Origin: Nymphaea colorata | Taxonomy: Eukaryota > Streptophyta > Magnoliopsida > Nymphaeales > Nymphaeaceae | Reading direction: 5' to 3' | DNA length: 64,000 nt | Assembly: GCF_008831285.2 (NCBI RefSeq) | Contig: NC_045140.1 | Coordinates: 21,512,370-21,576,369 of the forward strand | Shown here: positions 1-13,090 of the stretch, one piece after another | Numbering within the stretch: the stretch's first letter is position 1 | Layout: every line of letters begins with the position of its first letter | The notes under the pieces: generated by a model | Told to the model about the DNA's origin: nothing | Database searches by the model: none | What the model saw: only the letters and a program-made list of their open reading frames with translations | Program-made: the position numbers and the translations under genes

Positions 1-48
1 ATTGCTGCTCCTCATGAAGTGGTTTCTTTTGTTTGCTTTGTCAAAAAG

Positions 49-2830
49 CAAGTTTGTCATCGTGACCTGAAGCTCGAAAACACCCTCTTAGATGGGAGTG
101 CAACTCCTCGCCTGAAGATCTGTGACTTTGGTTATTCAAAGGTAGAGCTACGTGTCCAATTTAGATGGTAGACATGCATATATAGGAAATTTTGTTTTAA
201 CTTGCGTATACACGTGCATATGCATTATTCTCTTGTTTATGCCACCTCAGGCGTGTGCTGTTGTGCATGTGGCTAGCATATGGCATGTCCACTTTCAAAG
301 TTTGAAAACCATCATTTTCAATCTTCACCGTTTTTTATTTTACTGATTATAACAAGATCTTCCATTTAACATCAAAGACCAATTTTTTAGCATGAAGCTA
401 TAAAATTCTGTAAAAGTTTGGGAGTGGTGTTCAAGCTTCTACATGATTTTGATTTTGATTCTTATTTCTTAGTCACTTTAAAATCGGTTAGTTTTTGGAA
501 TTCTTTTCAGTCATCTGTGCTGCATTCACAGCCAAAGTCTACTGTTGGAACTCCTGCATACATTGCTCCCGAAGTATTGCTCAACAAGGAATATGATGGA
601 AAGGTAAGTTAAACAATTTGTATGCCATTTTCATAAATAGAAGAGTGAGAGCGTAATGCTATTTCTACTAATAGTGCTACTTCTGCCTCTATTGATAGTT
701 TTCGTGTGGCTTTCAGGACAATTTGTTCAGCAAGCTGCTTATCACAGTCACAGGTTGCCTACAATATTTTCAAAACGTTTAATCTTTAAAAGAACTTTAA
801 AGTTGACGGTGTCACTATATCTTCAAAAGATCACAGTGGGATTTACATGATATTATCATGACCATATTGTGTTCAACAGCTATTTTTGTTGACTTCTTCT
901 TGTGAATTTGCCTTGGAGCTAGTTGTTCATAGATATTCCATGTCATTGGTGGCTTATTTGCTATGATTCATACTGTGAATTGGTAGGTCTAGCATCTCTA
1001 CTCCAATCCAATTGATTGTATTCAGTTACATTTTGAATTTTGAGATTTTTTTGCATTGATTATGAAGCTTCTAATATGACCTGCAATCTTGAATCTCCAA
1101 GATACACGTTCGAGTTTCATGTGATAGCGTTTTGTTTTTTACCCCCATTTAGCATATTTTATCTTTCCCAACCTTAAGCTTCATAATTTGTCCTTTTTCT
1201 GATGGCTCAACTTCCATTTTATTCTGCGGTTGAATTCTGCTGTTTTCATTTATATTCTGCTAAATTGTGTTATATTATCAAACAACTTTTCTCAACATTT
1301 GTCTTCTAAGCATGACACGTTTTCTTCTTGATTTAAAGCTCTCTGCAGTGGATTCTTTATATCTACAATCATATGCCATGCTACATATGCATAGCAGCAT
1401 AAGCTGAAGCATAAGACATGATTAACCACTGACAATATTCAATTTCATCTCTGAATTCATTCTCACGCTGCAGTCATTACACATACCAAAATAAGTAAAG
1501 TAGAACAAATTTAAAGGCACTTCTATCTTTAAAAATCTTGTAGAAGTTGTTTAACTACGTCATTGGTCTGAACAAAGTTCCAAGGATTGTGCTTCATATT
1601 GAAGTTGGCAGAAGGTGGCCAAACTATTCCTAGGCATGGCCATAGGCTGCATTGTCTAGCTTTCCATCAAAGAAATATTCTTTAAGATATGGTAAGCTAT
1701 AATGAATATTTCTCATGTATTTTCTCTATCTTTTTGGGTTTGTGAGTTCCGATTAGGCTGTGCATGTGTACTGCAAGTCTAGCTGCCTTGCTTGTGAACC
1801 ATGAAGCTGGGTTCAACCCCAGCTTGATTCTGTTACGAATGTCAGTTTCCCTTGATGTATAGAAATAATACTACTGAGGAATGGGAATGTTTGATTTGGT
1901 TTTCAGTTAGAGCTGAATTTGGTAGGGAAAAATCAAGCTCATCTCGGCTTGAACTTCTCCCAGTTTGTTACTACCTTTACTTCCATGTTCCAATCAAGTG
2001 CTTTAGTGTGTTGCTGTTATCGTCTTTGTTTGGTCCCTATTTTTCCTTGCGGTGGTTCCTTAAGCGGATTATTTCTAATTTCTTCATTCTGACCCTAAGC
2101 AGATTGCTGATGTATGGTCGTGTGGGGTAACACTCTATGTCATGCTGGTAGGCGCCTACCCTTTCGAGGATCCTGCAGAGCCCAAAAATTTCAAGAAGAC
2201 TATACAGGTTATTACTTCAGTGACTACTTTCCACTGAATCATTACTTCAGTGACTACTTTCCACTGAATCATCTAGCCTAGGTTAGCAGGATGACATTAA
2301 TCGACTCAACTGGTTTAGTTTTCTCTGCCAGAGAATTGTGAATGTTCAATACTCTATTCCTCAATACGTTCACATCTCCCCAGAGTGCCAGCACCTAATC
2401 TCGAGGATTTTTGTCCCTGATCCAGCAGCGGTCAGTGTAATATTTCACATGCTTCTGAGGAAACTCATTGTCCTTTTCGTCAACTGGCTTTTGATATTTG
2501 TGAAACTGCCGGGACTAAAAGACACTTGTATACTTTCCTTTGCAGAGAATTACGATCCCTGAGATCCAAAAACATGAATGGTTTCTAAAGAATCTTCCAG
2601 CAGATCTCATGCAAGAACACAGGATGAACTTTGAGGAGCCAGATCAACCCATGCAGAGCGTGGATGATATCATGCGGATAATATCAGAGGCTACAATCCC
2701 TGCGTCTTGCGATCGGGTCGGCCAGTTCCTACCAGGAACTTTCGAGCTAGATGACGACGAGATGGATGATCTAGATTCTGACCCTGACCTTGATGTTGAC
2801 AGCAGTGGTGAGATTGTCTATGCAATGTGA
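49..2830 (+). CDS. SnRK2: SnRK2 subclass III serine/threonine protein kinase, 3' part (5 exons; 5' end outside window)
   Basis: Exons read from splice sites and the conserved family sequence: 49-141, 511-603, 2103-2207, 2332-2430, 2546-2830. All junctions are phase 0 with GT-AG introns. Exon 49-141 holds the catalytic HRDLKLEN loop and the DFG motif. Exon 511-603 is the activation loop with the serines whose phosphorylation switches SnRK2s on, ending in the GTPAYIAPE segment. The next two exons cover the C-lobe ([19 protein letters not shown]). The last exon has the SnRK2 box and an acidic Asp-rich tail ending VYAM. That tail is typical of the ABA-activated SnRK2.2/2.3/2.6 (OST1) group, where it binds PP2C phosphatases. 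One departure from the usual DPAKR is visible: residues at the exon 4/5 junction read DPAAR. The first exon could instead start at 53 if the preceding exon supplies an extra G. No frame break is seen, so this 3' half looks functional. Confidence 0.93.
2211..2270. repeat. 30-bp exact tandem duplication in an SnRK2 intron
   Basis: Bases 2211-2240 are repeated exactly at 2241-2270, just after the donor at 2208 in the intron between the third and fourth visible SnRK2 exons. The exact identity suggests a recent slippage event. It leaves both splice sites intact. Confidence 0.95.
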
Positions 2831-5274
2831 TCGTATCAATGTTACGGATGGCACAGCTTAAGCAGTTATTTTGCTATTCACGTTACGCCTTTGAAAGCAA
2901 GGGCCATTAATCACCGTATTATGCAGCTTTCTGGTTCGCTTGGTTGCATGCGTAATGTGTTAGAATTATTTTGTTCTGGAAGTTAGGCTGCATGCAGAAT
3001 TTGGTTTTATCCTCGGTGCCTTTAATGTGCGGTTGCTTCACGATGATGGTGAGAAGGATCGGTTACTCTAATTTTTCTTCTGTATATCTCCATTGGGTCT
3101 TCATGCTCGTCTTCTTATTAACAAGAAGCGTATATTTATGGAGACTATTGATATTAAAGATAATAAAATTAGTGTTAATGGCTTGATCCGATTTTGAAGC
3201 CTAAAATAAAGCAACGATTGGGGGATTTGCCCAAAATCAGATGGTCCAACATCTAAGGTTATCATATCATTAAGGTTCCTTGAAATGGAAGTTCATATGC
3301 TCCAACTTGGGACATATTCTACTATCTGCATATACTCATCAAAAGTCTATGTTAATAGATTGATTTTTAAATATATTCGGTACGCCATTTGAGCTATTTG
3401 TTTCACAAAACTCTTCATACCAAATGAGAGGAAGCCTCGCGCAAATGTACACTATCAACCTAACAAATCATGCAAGGTTCAAATTAAGCTAACAAAGATG
3501 TGATGTATTCAACCGAAAGAAATAACAAATGATGTTCAATGCATATAATTTTGTCCTCAATACCTTAATAAGACGATCCAAAATAATTCTACCCCCCCCC
3601 CCAACACACATATATATATATATAACCATATTACCACATAAGACTCTTATTTATAACAAATTTATAATTACATTACCTAAAAGGAAGTTAATAAGTTGTT
3701 TGGCATGGCTAAATTCTGGTATACTTTCCTGCTACTAGAAAAAACACGTCCCCTTTTACCATGAGTGTTGTAGCAGGAGACCAATTTTCTACACTTATAT
3801 TTAAAGAATTTCATGAACATGTATTCATAAAATGTAATGGACTACGTTTCAACAAATTCTTTATGTTAAAAAAATATCTAAATAATACTTATGAATAAAT
3901 AAACTGCCTAAAAGGAAAAATAACGCCTCATATCTTAAGTAGCATATGTTACACGTGCAACATGCTATGATTCGGTGAATCTCCCGCTTCTTGAAATAAT
4001 TTTCCTATATGCACTAATTAGAGTGGGACCAATTCATTTTTTTTTCCACACGGGTAATTCTAAATTTTAATGAAGAATTTCATCTAATTAAGTTTAAATA
4101 GTTAATTAAGAGAATGAATTTAATTAGTTGTATGAGTTCATGTATGAATCTAATTTAATGTGGGACTGATTCGTTTTCCTTTCACGAAACTAACTTTTCA
4201 TGGAGAATTTCATCCAATAAAGCCCAAATGCTTAATCAAGCGAACAACATTCTCCCTATGAAATTATGAACAGAAAGGTAAAACTTAAACCATTACTCTT
4301 ATTATGGCAAGTACAAGGGGTTACTGTAATCTCACCATGGTAAAAGTTATAATGCATAAAGGTACTAAGTGATTACACAAACCAAAGACAAGTTGATAAG
4401 GCACATTTGGGTGCCACATCCCTTATGTTTGGAAGTGTACTCCTCCTATTTTACCTTCAATTTTTGAACACGATGGACTACAATTCAAATGCGCTTATTC
4501 TTATAACTTCTGACTGCTAATTAAAGACCAGGAATCGATCATAAAGTTTTACAAGATGCAACATGGCCCATGTTGCATTACAATCTACAAATCTCAAATA
4601 AAAAGAATAAAAAGCTTTTACTGATCTTCTGTAAAACTGGTTCTATCCTCCATGGTACCTAGCATTAGTTGTCTCTTTAGTGAGTCTGACAAAGAACGGA
4701 GATAAAATAGGAGGTGCCTTCAATCAGAATGATCCTCTAATTCTCAACAGCAACGCCGACTATCAGTTATTCAACAGTTACCGTCGGAAGGCCCCTGCAT
4801 TTGGTGCATCCCCTGCATTGACAACATTTTTGGGTTTTTTTCGTGCATCTTTTCTCTTTGCATAAGGTCCTCCCACAGCTTACTATGGTGGGTCTCTTTC
4901 TGCACAAAGGTAGAGAAATAAAGTAAGAAAGTGTATGCATATGTGTGACCACTGAAGTGTTAATAGGGCTGCTTTGAGACTTAAAAAAAAATCGAAACAT
5001 TATAATAACAAGGAGTATTTTTAGGCATTATTCCCAAGGCAACGACAAGTGCATTACATTATGAAAATGATGGGAAGGCAGCATTGCCAAAACGCTGATA
5101 ATTTTAACTGAAGGTAGGGCTTGGATAGAAAGAAATCATGTGCGTCCAATTCCTAATTTATTAAGCTAACTTATTCAAACTATGGCTGTTTATGTGCATA
5201 TTCGAACAAAAATGGGAAAAATTGGGTGCGCTTACAATTTTTTTCTTTTTTTAAGCTTCACTTTAAGATTCTAA
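2831..5274. other. Intergenic, no gene recognised
   Basis: This is AT-rich DNA downstream of the SnRK2 stop. It contains a C tract near 3592-3602 and a short (TA)n near 3609-3624. At about 3730-3760 a TACTAGAAAAAA-type string followed by GC-richer DNA resembles the end of a CACTA transposon, but no partner end or target duplication was found. Short open frames here have no recognisable protein features. Confidence 0.6.
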
Positions 5275-6580
5275 TGTATCTTTATGCTTGTCATGGTCTG
5301 TAGCCTAAAAATCAGTTTCTGAATTACTTTATCTAGATGTTTATATAAGTTGACATAAGTTGCGAATTGTCAGAAGTTTGATGGTATTGAATTTTGGTTC
5401 AACAAAAAAGTTCTTCTGTACGTCCCAAGAGCTGATTGTAAGTTTCAAGCTATAATGGTCACATTTATGTGACTAAAATTCCAAACAAAAAGGAATTATT
5501 GTACAAGGTTATTAATGCATGGCACTGGGGTCATTGGCTCATCATCATTTGCCACTTCATAAGGCTTCCAGCCCCCACGAATGTAGTCTGACCAAGCTTC
5601 ACAATGTCAACCCAAGACGCTGCCAAGATCAACATCAATAAATGGCTATTAGAAAATGTAAGGAGGTGGTATTACCTGAAAGCATTGAGAGAGCGTTTGG
5701 TAGCGGAAATACCGGCCCTTTCAGTTGTCTAGTCACGAATGAAATTTACCAAATGCTTGATGGATGGAGGAGCAAGACGACGGTTTCTTCGTTGATTGGG
5801 TTTGTTTTCTCGTGCATCCAATGGGCCTTTTGTTTTCAACCGAACCAGCCGCGTCTCAAATCTCTCGATTTTCGTTCGGTCTGCAGGCATGACAGTCGGT
5901 TCCCCACCGTCAAACTTGATCGACACACAATTGGGGATCATAACGAGGGATCCAAGAACCAACAACCGCCAAGGCCTTTGTTTCGTAAGTACTGCACCTC
6001 ACCCAGCTAGATTAAGCTTCGTTTGTCTGGTTTCATTATTTTCTATTTCCTAGCGGAGGAGAACCTTGATTAGCAACCCACACCCACATTCCTTTGCTGT
6101 TATGCTTCTGCTTTGTTGTTACTGCATTGCTTGGCCATTCCTTTGAAGCTGAAAGAAGCACTATCAACGGGGAAAAAGTCATGCTCCTTTTCCCGTTGTA
6201 ATTATAATTTTTAGATGTTACCCTTTTTTGTTCATTTTGTCGGTGAATAATAAATCCGATCATTTTGGGCTAGTTTCGTTAGCAAATGTTTGTGCCTGGC
6301 AATCTTTTTTTCCAAGCTAATAACAAACAGTGAAATGGAATCCCTGACATTAAAATGCCCATCAACCACACACAACTTCTTTCCGGAAAAGGGATGCAAA
6401 TCCTTACTCACTTGATTCCAGGAATAAAACTGATTTTAATCCTGCTGCTGCCAAACACTATGAGTAACCAAGAAAGAAGTTGATGGAAAAAGAAAAAGAA
6501 ATCATCAACTAGAAAAAATGAGGAACCCCCCAAAAACTTGCCTCGTCATCATCCCTAGATTTGTCAAATCAAGAACGGAA
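5275..6580. repeat. Segmental duplication, copy A (partner 43300-44905)
   Basis: This segment lies downstream of the RNL-1 3' end. It matches 43300-44905 in direct orientation in long blocks (for example 5275-5545 with 43300-43580, and 5800-6296 with 44390-44870). The segment around 5800-5990 ends in a donor-like TTCGTAAGTACTG, so it may be an old 5' leader exon, but no convincing protein is read. The two copies differ by block insertions and deletions (see findings). Confidence 0.85.
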
Positions 6581-6610
6581 ATCCTGACAAAACCCTGATT
6601 AGATTAATAA

Positions 6611-6633
6611 TGGAGAGAGAGAGAGAGAGAGAG
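6611..6633. repeat. (GA)n microsatellite
   Basis: An uninterrupted GA dinucleotide tract between duplicated segment A and RNL-1. Confidence 0.9.
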
Positions 6634-7145
6634 ATCATGTTTTTGATGTGTTTCTCATTGAAACATTGGCTCCATCAGAAGAATGGACAAGTATCCAGCA
6701 AGTAGCGTTGCCCAAGAGATCATGCCTAAAACATGCTAGGGACATGGAGAAGAATATGGGACACGTAAAATAAAGTAACGAGAATGCTATTAAAAAGAAG
6801 AATATCCTACCATGGTGATGGCACCATTTCTGAAACAAAACGTGGAACAGGTCTGGTAACACCATCCCAACAGTTGAAAATCATGCAGCGACTGGTCCGA
6901 TGGGTTACGATAGAAGAGTAAAAGTCGTCATGTCATATGGATGAAGTCGCAAAGGAATTGCACTTACCTACTCTTCTTAGAGTTGCCGGTGTACCGATAA
7001 AAATACAATGACAACCCAGGTGAAGGGCTCGTGACTGGGTAACATAGGAATGCGAAACAGCGACAAACCTGATCCTGGCTCACTGGTTTCACATGAAACA
7101 GAGGCAACCCGATCCCTGCTCACTGCTTTCACATGCAATGAGATT

Positions 7146-7151
7146 TTTATT
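7146..7151 (-). promoter_or_regulatory. Candidate poly(A) signal of RNL-1
   Basis: AATAAA is read on the minus strand about 140 bp past the RNL-1 stop codon. It is the closest canonical signal, and the call rests on motif and distance only. Confidence 0.4.
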
Positions 7152-7291
7152 TAAATTGTTAACAGAAAGTACATCTAAGCAAACATAGCAACAGTTTCCA
7201 CAACTAGAAAGCTCCAGTGACACACATACATACACAAGAAATAACAAAAGAGAAACAAAGTCGAAATACTTCCCAAACCTCGAACCTGAAC

Positions 7292-10200
7292 TTAAGTGAG
7301 AAAATTCAAATTCACTTCCTCTTTAACCACATGCAGTTCCATATCCTTGAGCATACATTTGTAAGGTTCCCACAAGCCCGCTGTATCTTCATCGCAAACA
7401 ACCTCCCTTAGACCTTCCATTTGCTTCACAGATGCAGGCAGCTCCGTCACCTGCAAACACCACCTCATGTTGATCTTTCTCAAACCTGTCAGGTCACCAA
7501 ATTTATCAGGGAAGCTACTGATGGTTGCACAGTCAGACACATCAAAAAATCTGAGGCTCTTTAGTCTGCATAGCGAGTCTGGCAAGTCTTCCAATGATGT
7601 GCAAGCGTGCAGGATTAGAACCTCCAGATTGCTTAAATTACCAATCCTCTCTGGTAGCTCAATTAGATCAGGGCATTTTGACAAACTCAGCTTCTGAAGT
7701 TTGATGATCTCACATAATCCAGGAGGTAGACGCACCAAATTACTGCAATAGTCAATCTCGAGTTCTGTGACCTCTGGAAACATGTCTGCAATATCCAGTC
7801 CTGAGTTGCAATTGGCCTCATCAACGTCACAAAAAAACAGTGATAACTTTTTTAAGGCCGGCAGTGGCACTTTAATTGCAGAAAGGGAGGAGACCAATAT
7901 CCTCTCTAACCTGATTCTGCTAAGGTTTTTCAGAGAATCCAACTTTGGCAGACCACTTAGATCTGCGGGGCTCAAGCTATGATTTGCAACAATTAGAACC
8001 TTCAAATTTTCCATATTCTCCAAAAAAGGAGGCAAGTAATAAGTCTCAGACATGAAGTTCAAGATCATGACTTCAGTGTTGGGAAGTTTCATGTCAAACC
8101 AGCTTGAAGAATTCATCTCACCTACAAGGAACTTAAATTGAACATTATGGGAAACAAAGATGTAAGATCCTCATAGTACAAGGTGTGAAGGATAAACTAT
8201 ACCTGTGTGCATGGAAACAACCTGTCCCAGAAAAGGTTGATAAGTGTGTTCCTTCCAGCTATTAGGAAGTACATCTTCTCTTTGATTCATTAACAGTCTG
8301 GCATTTTGGTTTACATGGGTGCCCTTAGCAGAATACATGGCCAAGTCTCTTAGTAGATCATGCTGAAAAACAAACAGGTCATTGAAGATTCCATCCTCAA
8401 CAGCATCATTCCTACATGAATCACATTCTTATCAGAAATATAAACCAATATGGGGTTTCATTTAGCAATAATGAATGCAAGTTGCTCACCTAGTTCTTTC
8501 AACAAGAGTCACCAGATATCTGGCAGAAAGTTTTAACAAAGCCACATAGGCTTCATGCTCACTTAGGCCATATAGTTCAATCCACATGTCGATCAGGGAA
8601 GTTGCTGGGATCTTTTCATCCTCAGGAAAGCAGCCTAAGTCTGCAAAGCATTTGCGAAGTTGATCATCTAGAGAAGTTAGCGTGGTTGACAAGCAGTTGA
8701 GTAAGTCTTTGTGGTCATCAAAAACTCTGTCTCCTTGCCTAAGCATTTCTACTGTAGAATGCCAGATTGTCAGGGGTTTATGCCTCAGTGAATGCCCTAT
8801 CACTTCCAGGGCCAGCGGCAGACCTTTGCAGCCTCTCACTATCTGTGTATATACTCATGTAAATATCTAGTTGGGAACAGTATTGGATAGAGAACATTAA
8901 CCAATGCCCTTTGTGTTCTAATGCACAAAGGTGTTCAAGAACACTCTATGGGCAGATGCAAAAAGAGTACCCAAAAACATACACATCTGTTGGAAGCAGC
9001 ATTGGACGAGACCAAACTGATTGCCTTGGGCTGCAATTCTAAACCTGCACTAGGCCGAAAAGCATTGGACTAGACCAATTGCAAAGCCCCACTTTCAGAG
9101 TTTAGTTCTGTATTGAAAATGGTGAATAATTTTTAAAGGCTTATAAAGGGAGTTGTCAAGTGATTGGTTGTCTTGGTTCTCAACCTTTTTTAATGTTAAA
9201 CCGAAGCTGCTAAGGAGCGGGTTAAGATACACTAAACCAGGTTGTGACATTTGATAACAAAGCCGGTTCAATAGTCGGACCTGGGGTCCCACACATGTAA
9301 ATGTGTGCCTTAAGGAGGGTGGCTTATAACGTCCACTTGCAGAATTTAGTCTCAGATTGAAGATAATAAGGAATCTTCAAGAGCTTATAAAGGGATGTCG
9401 TTAAGTGATTGGTTGGTCTAGCAAATTCGGTTCCTTTTACAAAAGGGTTAAGAACTAGGACAACCAACCACTTAACACCTCCAAGATTCATCACAATCTT
9501 AGATACGAGATTAAACTTTTGGGATGTTATGCCAACACTAGCCTACATTCCATAATTCCATATGAGTTGCAAGATAAATCCTTGCTCAGGTCTGACCTCA
9601 TATGTCCTCCTTTTTGGTAACTGATTGGATATAAACTCTCCCTTATCCTCCTTTCCCTCTAGAAAAAGAAAAGAAAAAAAGAAAAAAAAACTTTGCATAT
9701 GTGCCTGCACAGGAACATGGAATATGTATATGCACATACAAGGAGCATATTTAAGTAGATAAGGATCCATGCAGGCAAGTCTATAACCATAATCCAAATG
9801 TATTATAGATTCAAACTTAGTTTACAGCACGCCAGATGAAAATACCTGGTAGGCAAACTCCTTATAGGTGTCACCGAAGGCATTGTCTTGAACAAAAGCT
9901 GAGTGACAGAACAAGTCCATGGAATCCGACTCTTTCAAAGTTCTTAGAGAATAAGTAGAATCTAACAGTTCAAATTTTGTCCGTGATGTGATCACTGTTT
10001 TCAGATTTGGAATTCTGAATATAAGTTTCTCAAGAACTGACTCAGACCAAACATCATCCAAGACCACCAAGACAGGTTGCAGTTCTGTGTAACTCAGAAT
10101 GTCTGACAGCTGCTTCACTGCATCTTCCTCGTTGAAGAACCTAGGCATATCTTTTGCTTTGACCAACTGTCTCCACATCCTTTGGAGGATTCCAAGTACA

Positions 10201-11477
10201 TCAGGTGAATTTGAAACGGTGAAAAAAAAGATTCTGTCCTTAAAAGTTTCTGAAAAAGGAGAAAAAAAAGGCTAACAGTAACTACAAAATCTTTACATAT
10301 CAGATCTGTTCCTTGTAAAATACCCACAGATAGATGTCACATACCTGCTACGGTTAGGCAATATTGGGAGCGTAGCTGAAATGGAACCAGAGTGAACATG
10401 CGGACATACAAACTCTAATGAAAATGGCCCACCACCCTCACTCTGATCTCTATCTCATCATAGTTATAACAGTTTCATGCATCCAAACTGCTGGACAGTA
10501 TGGGGAAGTCAATTACTAAATAGTAAATATTCATTTTTCCCTCTCTTTGGTCCTAACAAAGCCCTATACGCCGCTTTCATTAGCACAAAATGAAAAGGAA
10601 ATCTGGCAAACTTGGCTTATGAAAGATCAATATGTCAAAAGCAAAATATCATGACAAATGGAACCCAAGTCCTAAATTTTTCATTCATTGCAACTCGTGC
10701 GTCCCAGTTGCAGATATTTCTATTGAAAGAACAGAGATAATAAACACAAATAAATTAATTTACCAACAATTAGTTCAGAAGTACTCTCATAAATACAAAA
10801 ATCTACAACCAAGGGAAAAGGAAGCAGAAGATGGGAAGAGTACCTCTAACTATCTTGTCTCTGCAAAGCATTGAGGCCAAGGTTGTTTTCCCACACCCAG
10901 GAAGACCACAGACTCCAACAACAGATACATCTTTCAGAAACAGTTCTGTTTGCAACTCTCTCAAAGGCCCTTCCAAGCCAAACACTTTTTCTGGAAGTCT
11001 GGGTGGCCCATTAGTAGAATTACTTAGATCCACAACCATGCCTCTCTTTCCACCTAAGACATCTAATTTTTCGTCTAACCCTTTCAATGAGAAAAGTTTC
11101 TTCAAGTCCACCCATGTATCGGTTTGTGAATTCGCCTGTGAAAACCTCAAAATTTCGGTCTCCAGCTCAGTTAATCCTTTTGCATACTTGTGCTTCTTCC
11201 AAAGATTAAAACAGCAAAGCTTGGAACACTTAAGAACTAGCTCTTTACCTTCTCTCAGTTGGCAGCAGAGACCATTCATATCTTCTCTTTGATGATCGGT
11301 CAACACCATGTCTAGTCGTTTCGCTTCTTGAATTAGAGGACTTAGAGATTCCAATGCATATTTAAGCCGCTTCATATGGTCTTTAATCTCTGGAATACGA
11401 ACTTTTGCCTCCAAAACAGCATCCAATAGCTCTCTAACTGCATCGGCTAATGCTGCGCCACTGCTTAAATTGGCCAT
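7292..11477 (-). CDS. NRG1-like: RNL-1: RPW8-type (CCR) NB-ARC-LRR helper resistance protein, NRG1-like, intact
   Basis: Five exons on the minus strand: 11477-10844, 10249-9846, 8842-8490, 8411-8203, 8121-7292 (stop included), 2430 nt in total, 809 aa predicted. Phases agree at every junction. The start at 11477 was chosen over an upstream ATG at 11498 because it aligns residue for residue with the starts of RNL-2 and RNL-3. Domains: RPW8 four-helix domain about 1-150; NB-ARC with P-loop GLPGCGKTT near 191-199, kinase-2 LVVLDDVW near 272-279, GLPL near 353-356, an RNBS-D-like CFADLGCFPEDEK segment, and QHD near 480-482 in the MHD position, typical of RNLs; then about ten leucine-rich repeats from about 540, ending VNLNFLT. 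Family knowledge: NRG1/ADR1 helpers oligomerise after sensor NLR activation and form calcium-permeable channels at the plasma membrane. No disabling change is seen. It is clearly diverged from RNL-2 and RNL-3. Confidence 0.92.
9040..9530. mobile_element. Probable non-autonomous transposon remnant in RNL-1 intron 2
   Basis: RNL-1 intron 2 (9845-8843) is about 1 kb long. Inside it, a segment near 9155-9190 is repeated in inverted orientation near 9434-9470, with a related direct copy near 9398-9415. This folded arrangement resembles a small inverted-repeat element. No transposase and no target duplication were identified, so the class is unknown. Confidence 0.4.
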
Positions 11478-12900
11478 CGCAAGATGAATTTGTAGCAATG
11501 CAGCAACAAATATACCTGCACTAGAAATAGAATGTTGAATAATTTACCGTTAGCCACTCCCTCACATACCATCAACCATCGATGAATTTTGTTATAGACT
11601 GATAACGGAAGTACATAACTTCATGAGAATAACACATCGGTCTTCCCCTTTACAGAGCAGACAACAAGCTACAGACAGTTATTCACATAATAAATCATTT
11701 TGTTATAGTACCAATTATGCGTATATGATCGACAACTTGGACAACCAGGAAATTAGCCGTTAAAACTTGCAATCGTGGACCATAAAATTTGACGGCTCGT
11801 ATCTTCTGTTAGAGAACTTCCATTGGGCATTACCGTCTGTGCAGTTTAGTTTCAAGCAAGGGATATTTAACTTGCCCTGAGGTGAATCCAGATGTCAAAA
11901 GACAGCTACGACCGCAGACAATTAATGGTTTGTTGGACGAGACCGAACATCATGCGTCTCAATCTCTTAATACAAAGACCGAATTTCAGCGACTAAGTTC
12001 GTAATTAAGACAGTCGGGAAAGATGAACGGGGAAAATTCACTAATGGGACAAACATCCAACTCCTATAAAAGAAGAAATTGTTAAGATGCACAACGCCAA
12101 TAAATTAAACCCGATAACAGCCTGCAATCATTCAAAGCAGGAAAACAAATACTGTCTGTTCCTTTACATTTAATCGTCCAAAAAACTTGGTTGTCAGATG
12201 AGTAGAAAAACTATTGCACGAGGAAAGACGAAAACAACATTTAAATTTCCAAAAAGAACAGCCAGAATTTCCAAAAAGCCCAAATAAGGCAGAAAAATAG
12301 TTCCCCATATAATATCACTCGGAAATAATAACTCCCAAATTTCAAGAGAGAACAGTAATCAGCAAACAGAAAGCTAGGAGCAAGACCATTTGTTCACTCG
12401 AAACGCTAGACCACATACCTGACCTTAAAACCCTGGTGTGCCGCTCTAGCGTAACCCTATTGAAGACCTAATGTTCAATCACCACCAGGAAAAGGGATAT
12501 CCTCCATCTTTCGAAATTGCAAAGTTTGGAGACAAGTAAATGTGAACGGATCTCAGGTCTGTCATTTTGTTGCATATGCTCATCCATAGTCTTAGACTTT
12601 GCAAGCCCACGCCTTCGGAAAGAGGCTTTATGTGCAAACCAGCAAGTGGATAATTCTCGCAACAGGCAGGATCGCTTACAAGATCAACATGAGGCCTATC
12701 TAGCTTAATCGGCGACGGCGGTATATTGGCTCCAACGGTCGAGAATAGACTACAGCGATGGAATGGCTCCAACATAAGGCCTACCTAGCTTAATCTGGTT
12801 GAGAAAGGAATAATCCTTCGACGAATCCCGCCCGACTTGCCGGACCTTCCTCGACGTCTCTCGAGTAGAAAGGACTGGAAAGAGGCTTCACACTTATAAG
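11478..12900 (-). promoter_or_regulatory. RNL-1 upstream region with a distal block shared with RNL-2
   Basis: About 1.4 kb lies upstream of the RNL-1 start. On the minus strand an acceptor-like TAGTGCAG sits at about 11516-11523, so a 5' UTR intron is possible. The distal part, about 12595-12880, matches the RNL-2 upstream block at about 24435-24690 in the same orientation relative to the genes. It is therefore a candidate first leader exon or promoter. No long coding frame is convincing here. Confidence 0.5.
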
Positions 12901-13090
12901 AACTTCACAACCCCCCTTTTATCAACTTGTTTCCTTCGCCATTTCCTAGTACGTTGGCGGAAATTGGGTACTCAATGCGGAGCCCTCCATCCAAGAGAGA
13001 GAGAGAGAGAAAGAGGTTGGAGAAATCCTCAAACAGATATTAGATCTAAAATTCACCTCTTAATTCTTATAAGAAGTTGGAGCTATTACT
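12830..13090. repeat. Duplicated RNL-1 upstream segment (inverted partner 45350-45590)
   Basis: The segment contains a GA tract at 13000-13012. Its reverse complement matches 45350-45590, including the CT tract, the following unique bases and the region around 12900-12990. It lies just beyond the block shared with RNL-2. Confidence 0.8.

Noticed and set aside
1803..1826. Hairpin AAGCTGGGTTCAACCCCAGCTT in an SnRK2 intron, resembling a tRNA T-arm
   Set aside because: No anticodon or acceptor stem can be folded around it. It is a short isolated palindrome.
1852..2130. 92-codon open frame in the SnRK2 intron
   Set aside because: It overlaps the start of a real kinase exon in another frame and has no domain features.
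3592..3626. Poly-C next to (TA)n, considered as a mobile element end
   Set aside because: Simple sequence only; no inverted repeats or target duplication.
7767..7982. Plus-strand open frames across RNL-1 (also near 8150-8540 and 10831-11292)
   Set aside because: They are antisense shadows of the conserved RNL exons. The minus strand explains the conservation.
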